Source of the DNA: a virus
Virus record (IMG/VR): IMGVR_UViG_3300049561_000014
Span: 1 to 40,027 of that record
Reading direction: 5' to 3' (one strand)
Length of the DNA: 40,027 nt
Under the pieces are notes generated by a model. The model was given only the letters and a program-made list of their open reading frames with translations. It was not told the DNA's origin and made no database searches. This document shows, piece by piece, positions 36,937 through 40,027 of the stretch; the stretch's first letter is position 1; each line of letters starts with the position of its first letter. The position numbers and the translations under genes are program-made.

Positions 36937-37430
36937 GGCCTTGCCTGCTGCTGTGCTTGTTGCTCCTTGGTCCATTGCTCAGCCAGCCTACGCACGAGCT
37001 CACAACTGGGGATGATAAGCGGGTCACAGCGCCTGGGGGCCTCGCCCAATGCGGCTTCAATGGCTGGCGCAGCAAACCCGTGCAAATGATACCACCAGAA
37101 TGTCCCCGATTGTGGGTGGACCATGACCGCGGGGTACAGGGATAGCATGTGCTCTAAGAGCGTACCGAACCACGGGGGGGCGGGATCGTAATGACGAAGT
37201 ATTTGCCCCGGCTCCAGAGGTGTTAAGGGGTGGGTCGGGCCCTCGAGCGCAGGGGCCTGTTTATCGGCGTTTTGAGCCTCATTAGCGGCCTTTATTTCGG
37301 CCATCGCTTTCATTACCTCTGGTGAAGGCGTTATACCCATCATGTTCTCTTCCATAATTTTGTGGCCCGAGACGGCATCTCTTATCCCTTGGGTTATCGC
37401 TTCACTTGGTTTCTGCTCTGCCTCGCTCAT
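36933..37430 (-). CDS. Unknown 165-residue protein
   Basis: GAGGAG lies nine bases before the ATG. The first 60 residues are polar, helical and rich in Glu/Ala/Met. The second half is aromatic and Pro-rich (HYDPAPPWFGTLLEHML, GTFWWYHLHGF), ending in a Gln-rich tail. I recognise no family. Confidence 0.6.
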   Translation of the reverse strand: MSEAEQKPSEAITQGIRDAVSGHKIMEENMMGITPSPEVMKAMAEIKAANEAQNADKQAPALEGPTHPLTPLEPGQILRHYDPAPPWFGTLLEHMLSLYPAVMVHPQSGTFWWYHLHGFAAPAIEAALGEAPRRCDPLIIPSCELVRRLAEQWTKEQQAQQQARP

Positions 37431-37536
37431 CTTTTGGTTCTCCTCTTTGCCTAACTGACCATTTTCCTAGCTCCCAAATAGCAACTCCCAACCATGGCAA
37501 CAATATCCCCATGGCAATATAGACCCAAGTGCTCAT
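37402..37536 (-). CDS. 44-residue single-span membrane protein
   Basis: Too short for common gene finders. MSTWVYIAMGILLPWLGVAI is a hydrophobic helix, followed by a basic, polar tail. The ATG overlaps the upstream stop as ATGA, and the frame runs 29 bases into the next gene. Another mini membrane protein of the same kind is at 38586-38690. Such small proteins often act in superinfection exclusion or host inhibition, but no evidence here tells. Confidence 0.5.
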   Translation of the reverse strand: MSTWVYIAMGILLPWLGVAIWELGKWSVRQRGEPKDERGRAETK

Positions 37537-37856
37537 TCAGCGCTCATTGCCATCGGTTTATTCTTGCTCCCAGGTGGGCGGCCGCGGTGAGACTTCTTGG
37601 TGCCAGATTTCAGCTTCGCCCAATATAACTGCATCCGTTCCTTTGCCGCCCTGCGTTTTGCCGGTGTCCAGCTCGCTGATTTTCTTGTAGATACAATTCC
37701 CACTCTGCCAAGATAGCCACGCGCCCTTAGTGTGCCTTCCCATTTGTTTTTGACTTTCCCACCCAACAATTCAGCGATGGCTCGGGTGGTTGCTGTTATG
37801 TTTTGCTGCTCGGCTTTAAGGACCAAGAGCGCTTCTTGTAGACTTTGCATATTCAT
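37533..37856 (-). CDS. Basic protein with AT-hook-like motif
   Basis: 107 residues. The N-terminal half has a helical region (LQEALLVLKAEQQNITATTRAIAELLG) that may be a small HTH. The C-terminal half is very basic and holds HRGRPPGSKNKP, an AT-hook-type sequence used to bind the minor groove. It is a candidate DNA-binding regulator of the minus arm, and perhaps the activator of the dyad repeats about 1 kb downstream. That link is speculative. There are ATGs at 37856 and 37850. Confidence 0.6.
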   Translation of the reverse strand: MNMQSLQEALLVLKAEQQNITATTRAIAELLGGKVKNKWEGTLRARGYLGRVGIVSTRKSASWTPAKRRAAKERMQLYWAKLKSGTKKSHRGRPPGSKNKPMAMSAE

Positions 37857-37898
37857 GTTTTTGCCTTGTTTGTTGTTTTACATTGCTGCGTATCAAAT

Positions 37899-38189
37899 TC
37901 ACCGCACAGCCCAGTTCTCGCCCGTAAACGAGTTTTCAGGAGGGGGGTCGCCGCTTGGGTATTCATCCACCCCGTCACCTTCGCCAGTTGCGTCGCTCAT
38001 GCCAACGGCTGACGAAGTAGGGGTATCTGCAACTGCGTCCGATATCGGGCGGTACGGCCAAAGTGCGCAAGTGGTGGTACTCGGACAGCGCTCTGTCTGC
38101 TGTTTCCAGGTTCCACCGGCTAACTTGTCATAACAATAATCGCGACACTTGGCGTTAATAGCTTGCTGCCTAGTAAGATTACCTTTCAT
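37899..38189 (-). CDS. Small phage zinc-binding protein
   Basis: 96 residues. The start, AINAKCRDYCYDKLAGGTWKQQ in parts, then ERCPSTTTCALWPYRP, is a pattern I recall from many phage proteins: KC-x-x-C, about 16 residues, then C-x(5)-C-x-LWPYR. Two CxxC-type pairs would bind one zinc. Its function is unknown. The remaining 55 residues are Asp/Ser/Pro/Glu-rich and disordered. The stop falls after the 42-base gap to the next gene. Confidence 0.65.
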   Translation of the reverse strand: MKGNLTRQQAINAKCRDYCYDKLAGGTWKQQTERCPSTTTCALWPYRPISDAVADTPTSSAVGMSDATGEGDGVDEYPSGDPPPENSFTGENWAVR

Positions 38190-38395
38190 GTTTTAACCTC
38201 TTTCCTTGCTTCTCGCTCCTCGACCCCTAAGCATCCGCAGCAATACTTGTCGGGGTGTGGGCGCTTTTCGACTGGTGGCCTCGCTGGCTCAAAGTCATGG
38301 CCGCACTTGCCACGTACCTCAGGCTTAAACTCATTGGTCGCTGCAACCATGTGCCACGTACCTATGCGGTCAGGGGCGTAGAGAGCCGCGGTCAT
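38186..38395 (-). CDS. Small Cys-rich protein, probable zinc ribbon (paralogue of 444-653)
   Basis: 69 residues, equal in length to its paralogue. They share the LY-x-x-DRIG-x-WH start, an EF-x-x-E-x-R core with a CG knuckle, the EKRPH-x-D-x-YC-x-GC motif and a Glu/Lys/Arg tail. Here the first knuckle has KCGHDFE rather than two cysteines. Overlaps by ATGA on both sides tie it into the operon. Two diverged copies about 2 kb apart on the circular map suggest an old duplication. Confidence 0.75.
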   Translation of the reverse strand: MTAALYAPDRIGTWHMVAATNEFKPEVRGKCGHDFEPARPPVEKRPHPDKYCCGCLGVEEREARKEVKT

Positions 38396-38589
38396 TCTTG
38401 CGCCTCGGGGTCGTACACGATGGGATTTAGCGATTCTATTTCGCTATGTCGTTTGGCCAGCTCTTCGCGATTAGCCATCATCTCCAACGCAAGCACGCGA
38501 TCTTGAAGCAAAGTAATTCTCTCATCCTGGTGGTTTAAACTTCTCACCAGCAACGAAACCATTTCTTGAAGATATGCGCCTTCGTTCAT
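38392..38589 (-). CDS. 65-residue coiled-coil protein
   Basis: Almost the whole length (YLQEMVSLLVRSLNHQDERI, then LQDRVLALEMMANREELAKR) shows coiled-coil heptads. It overlaps both neighbours by four bases. It is similar in style, though not in sequence, to the coiled-coil protein at 8019. The function is unknown. Confidence 0.6.
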   Translation of the reverse strand: MNEGAYLQEMVSLLVRSLNHQDERITLLQDRVLALEMMANREELAKRHSEIESLNPIVYDPEAQE

Positions 38590-38690
38590 GCTATTTTCTC
38601 CTTCCGCCCCACTGGCGTGGACCCAATCGCTAGATGCAGAATGAAAGAATCTAGCGCCACAATAGCCAGTAAAATAATGAATATTAGCAT
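38586..38690 (-). CDS. 34-residue single-span membrane protein
   Basis: MLIFIILLAIVALDSFILHL is a near-perfect membrane helix, followed by a short basic tail (GRKEKIA). The frame is coupled on both sides: its ATG lies inside the last codons of the upstream gene, and its stop overlaps the next ATG as ATGA. The tail also carries the next gene's GAAGGAG ribosome site. Tiny phage membrane proteins often modulate host envelope functions. Confidence 0.5.
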   Translation of the reverse strand: MLIFIILLAIVALDSFILHLAIGSTPVGRKEKIA

Positions 38691-38887
38691 GGCATCCCTG
38701 TATTCATTTTGGCGGCGCCGCCCGGCTCAAGCTCATCCGCGATAAGCTCCAGGTTGTCTGCCTCGCGGGTGAGCACTAGCTCGAATGCTTTCGAGTCGCC
38801 GCGGGTCATCTTCGGCAGTTGCCCGGCCCAAGCGCGGTGACGATCGACGCTTTCGCGTAGAGCGGCGCTGACTTGGTGGGGGTTCAA
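38684..38887 (-). CDS. Unknown 67-residue helical protein
   Basis: The sequence is helical and charged (AALRESVDRHRAWAG, KAFELVLTREADNLELIADELEP). It begins in an ATGA overlap with the DUF2493 gene. I recognise no motif. Small size and full coupling suggest a real gene. Confidence 0.55.
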   Translation of the reverse strand: MNPHQVSAALRESVDRHRAWAGQLPKMTRGDSKAFELVLTREADNLELIADELEPGGAAKMNTGMPC

Positions 38888-39273
38888 GGCTTAACCTCGA
38901 TGACTTCGATACGCATTGACCGCGCTTTCTTGACTAAATTTGCTGTGCCCTTCCCGCCAGGAAACGCGATCACAAAATCTGGTTTGCCCTCAACCAGCAT
39001 GCGACAGTTGCGTATCGGACCCGCGGCTTTGCCGTATTTTTGCCAGTCAGCTCTAAACCCGAGTGCCTTTGTGCGTGGCTCGCGTTTTATTTCTGCTAGC
39101 ATTTCGGCAACTAAGGCAGCCTCAGAATCAACACCAGTTGCGCAGCCATGAATGACAACAGCAAACGGTCCGCGAGTGGCGTCGAGATCACTCAATGTGT
39201 TCCAAACAAAGTCACGGTTGGTAAAATCGCGACCGCCGCAAACCAACACTCGCTTTCCAATGACCTCACTCAT
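38884..39273 (-). CDS. DUF2493 protein (SLOG superfamily, YspA-like)
   Basis: 129 residues, full length for the family. KRVLVCGGRDFTNRDFV is the diagnostic opening, followed by VVIHGCATGVDSEA, where the phage family has HGxAxGAD, then GPIRNCRML and VIAFPGGKGTANLVKKA. The Rossmann-like SLOG fold binds nucleotides or related ligands. Phage members are widespread and of unknown role, but relatives sense nucleotide signals. It overlaps the nuclease gene by eight bases. Confidence 0.85.
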   Translation of the reverse strand: MSEVIGKRVLVCGGRDFTNRDFVWNTLSDLDATRGPFAVVIHGCATGVDSEAALVAEMLAEIKREPRTKALGFRADWQKYGKAAGPIRNCRMLVEGKPDFVIAFPGGKGTANLVKKARSMRIEVIEVKP

Positions 39274-39700
39274 ACCGCCCTCGATGCTTGTACCCCAAGG
39301 TCGTCAAAAACCCGATCGCATCCGCCGCCCCCAAGGCCACGCGAGTGCACCAGCCAACCGCCGCCAAATCCTCTATCCATTGCTTTTGCTCCGCCGAGAG
39401 CTTGCCCCCGCGAATGCGCTTGAGCTCTATGGCCACACCGCGGTACTCGGGGTGATTGGGCGATGGGGTCAGTACAATCAGGTCAGGAAAACCCTTTCGC
39501 ATTCCTTCGGCCCGGAGCCTCGCAGCCGTGGCGAATGACCGCTTGCCTTCATTCGGACAATGCACCCAAAGCACCCCAGCATAATCTAGCCATTGCGCGA
39601 GTATGCGCATCTCCTGAGCTTCGGTAGGCGCTAGACTAATCCACCCTACAAGCGACGCGGGGGGCTTACTCGCCGGTGCGGTATTAATCGGCATCATCAT
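39266..39700 (-). CDS. VRR-NUC domain nuclease
   Basis: 144 residues. The PD-(D/E)XK core reads GFPDLIVL (Pro72-Asp73), then AIELKR with Glu92 and Lys94, and LSAEQKQWIEDL with Gln105, the exact VRR-NUC order. The N-terminal 30 residues are extra. Single-domain phage VRR-NUC proteins are structure-selective nucleases that can process branched DNA, as in Holliday junctions. No separate RuvC or RusA resolvase is visible, so this may fill that role. Three tandem ATGs make the start uncertain by two codons. Confidence 0.85.
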   Translation of the reverse strand: MMMPINTAPASKPPASLVGWISLAPTEAQEMRILAQWLDYAGVLWVHCPNEGKRSFATAARLRAEGMRKGFPDLIVLTPSPNHPEYRGVAIELKRIRGGKLSAEQKQWIEDLAAVGWCTRVALGAADAIGFLTTLGYKHRGRYE

Positions 39701-39755
39701 CGGCCTTCTCGATGGCGTTTAGCTCGATTTCCTGCTCGTTCACCGTACTTTTCGC

Positions 39756-40027
39756 TCATTGTTCTTTCACCGCCGCGATCGCTGCTTTGGTTCGGTGGGG
39801 TTTTGCCGTGAGTGTGACAGAATAGATCCCTACTTTCGCCTCCGCGGTCTTCGGCTTAAATTCAAAGCTAGCTTGTTTTACGGTAAATTTGATCTCGACC
39901 AACCCGCGCACCGCATCATCCAGCACCGACTTCAGCTTCTTGCGATTAGGGTCGAATGGGATTTTAAGATATGCGACGACCCGCGGCTGACCGTCTACCG
40001 TCTCGATCTTTGTCAGTTCGGGTTGCG
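39756..40027 (-). CDS. Unknown phage protein, C-terminal part (continued from 1-441)
   Basis: This is the second part of the protein that starts at 441. Through the repeat overlap it contributes 42 new codons, ending in AAIAAVKEQ. The TGA is followed, still in frame, by 19 open codons that end in a strongly acidic run (EKADDDAD) and TAA just before the nuclease gene. A GTG in that stretch could start a tiny peptide, or the tail may once have been part of the protein. A second short frame of 20 residues starts at 39759. Confidence 0.75.
   Translation of the reverse strand, partial: QPELTKIETVDGQPRVVAYLKIPFDPNRKKLKSVLDDAVRGLVEIKFTVKQASFEFKPKTAEAKVGIYSVTLTAKPHRTKAAIAAVKEQ
39885..40027. repeat. 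Terminal direct repeat, right copy
   Basis: This is the counterpart of 1-143, with A at 39901 where the left copy has G at 17. The difference changes a Leu codon (here) to Ser (left copy) in the gene across the join. This suggests a polymorphic population or a sequencing/assembly error at the contig end. Confidence 0.9.

Noticed and set aside
1-40027. tRNA genes, insertion sequences, diversity-generating retroelement
   Set aside because: I saw no cloverleaf with CCA-type end, no transposase frame and no reverse transcriptase or template/variable repeat pair.

Overview
The window is one complete, circularly mapping genome of a tailed double-stranded DNA phage (Caudoviricetes). The first 143 bases recur at the end (1-143 and 39885-40027) with one mismatch, so the unique length is about 39,884 bp. 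A minus-strand gene is cut by the window edge and reads in frame through the join. The phage has Mu-type head proteins (DUF935 portal, gpT-like capsid, S49 protease) and a long, probably non-contractile tail with a lambda-like G/GT frameshift pair. That makes it a siphovirus-like mosaic. There is no integrase, transposase, lysogeny repressor, tRNA, polymerase, primase or helicase that I can recognise. The host cannot be named. Shine-Dalgarno sites and lipobox signal peptides indicate a bacterium.

Layout. A 117-bp divergent control region (1049-1165) splits the map into two arms. The plus arm (1166-13146) looks early. It carries a run of small unknown proteins, then a Cas4/RecB-like Fe-S nuclease, a putative recombination protein and an SMC/RecF-like ATPase. 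A structured-RNA leader (7030-7193) and a 210-bp hexanucleotide repeat (7764-7973) follow. Next come a Gp37/Gp68-family protein, a C5-cytosine methyltransferase, a CxxCxxCC protein, a regulatory block with two Fis-type helix-turn-helix proteins, and finally two lipoproteins, one a matrixin-like zinc protease.

The minus arm runs from 13439 up to 40027 and through the join to 1048, and is read from high to low coordinates. In transcription order it begins at 1048 with a ribbon-helix-helix-like regulator. It continues with small zinc-ribbon proteins, an unknown protein across the join, a VRR-NUC nuclease, a DUF2493 protein and more small genes, then a broken DNA methylase overlapped by two tandem 21-bp dyad repeats that may mark a late promoter. 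After that come terminase, a MerR-like HTH protein, portal, a protease/scaffold/decoration polyprotein, major capsid, head-tail connectors, tail tube, tail chaperones, tape measure, a LamG-bearing distal tail protein, a 1749-residue S74-terminated tail protein, and a lysis cassette (membrane/coiled-coil proteins, amidase, holin, others). The two arms converge at 13098-13146.

Most genes are packed with 4-nt ATGA, GTGA or TAATG overlaps, so translational coupling is the rule and often decides the start codon. The points most worth following up are the RNA leader, the hexanucleotide repeat whose variation is nearly synonymous in only two frames, the protease/scaffold/decoration fusion with an internal ribosome binding site and an embedded signal-peptide-like segment, the dyad repeats over the methylase remnant, the frame-changing 73-bp tandem duplication, and the many tiny zinc-ribbon proteins.
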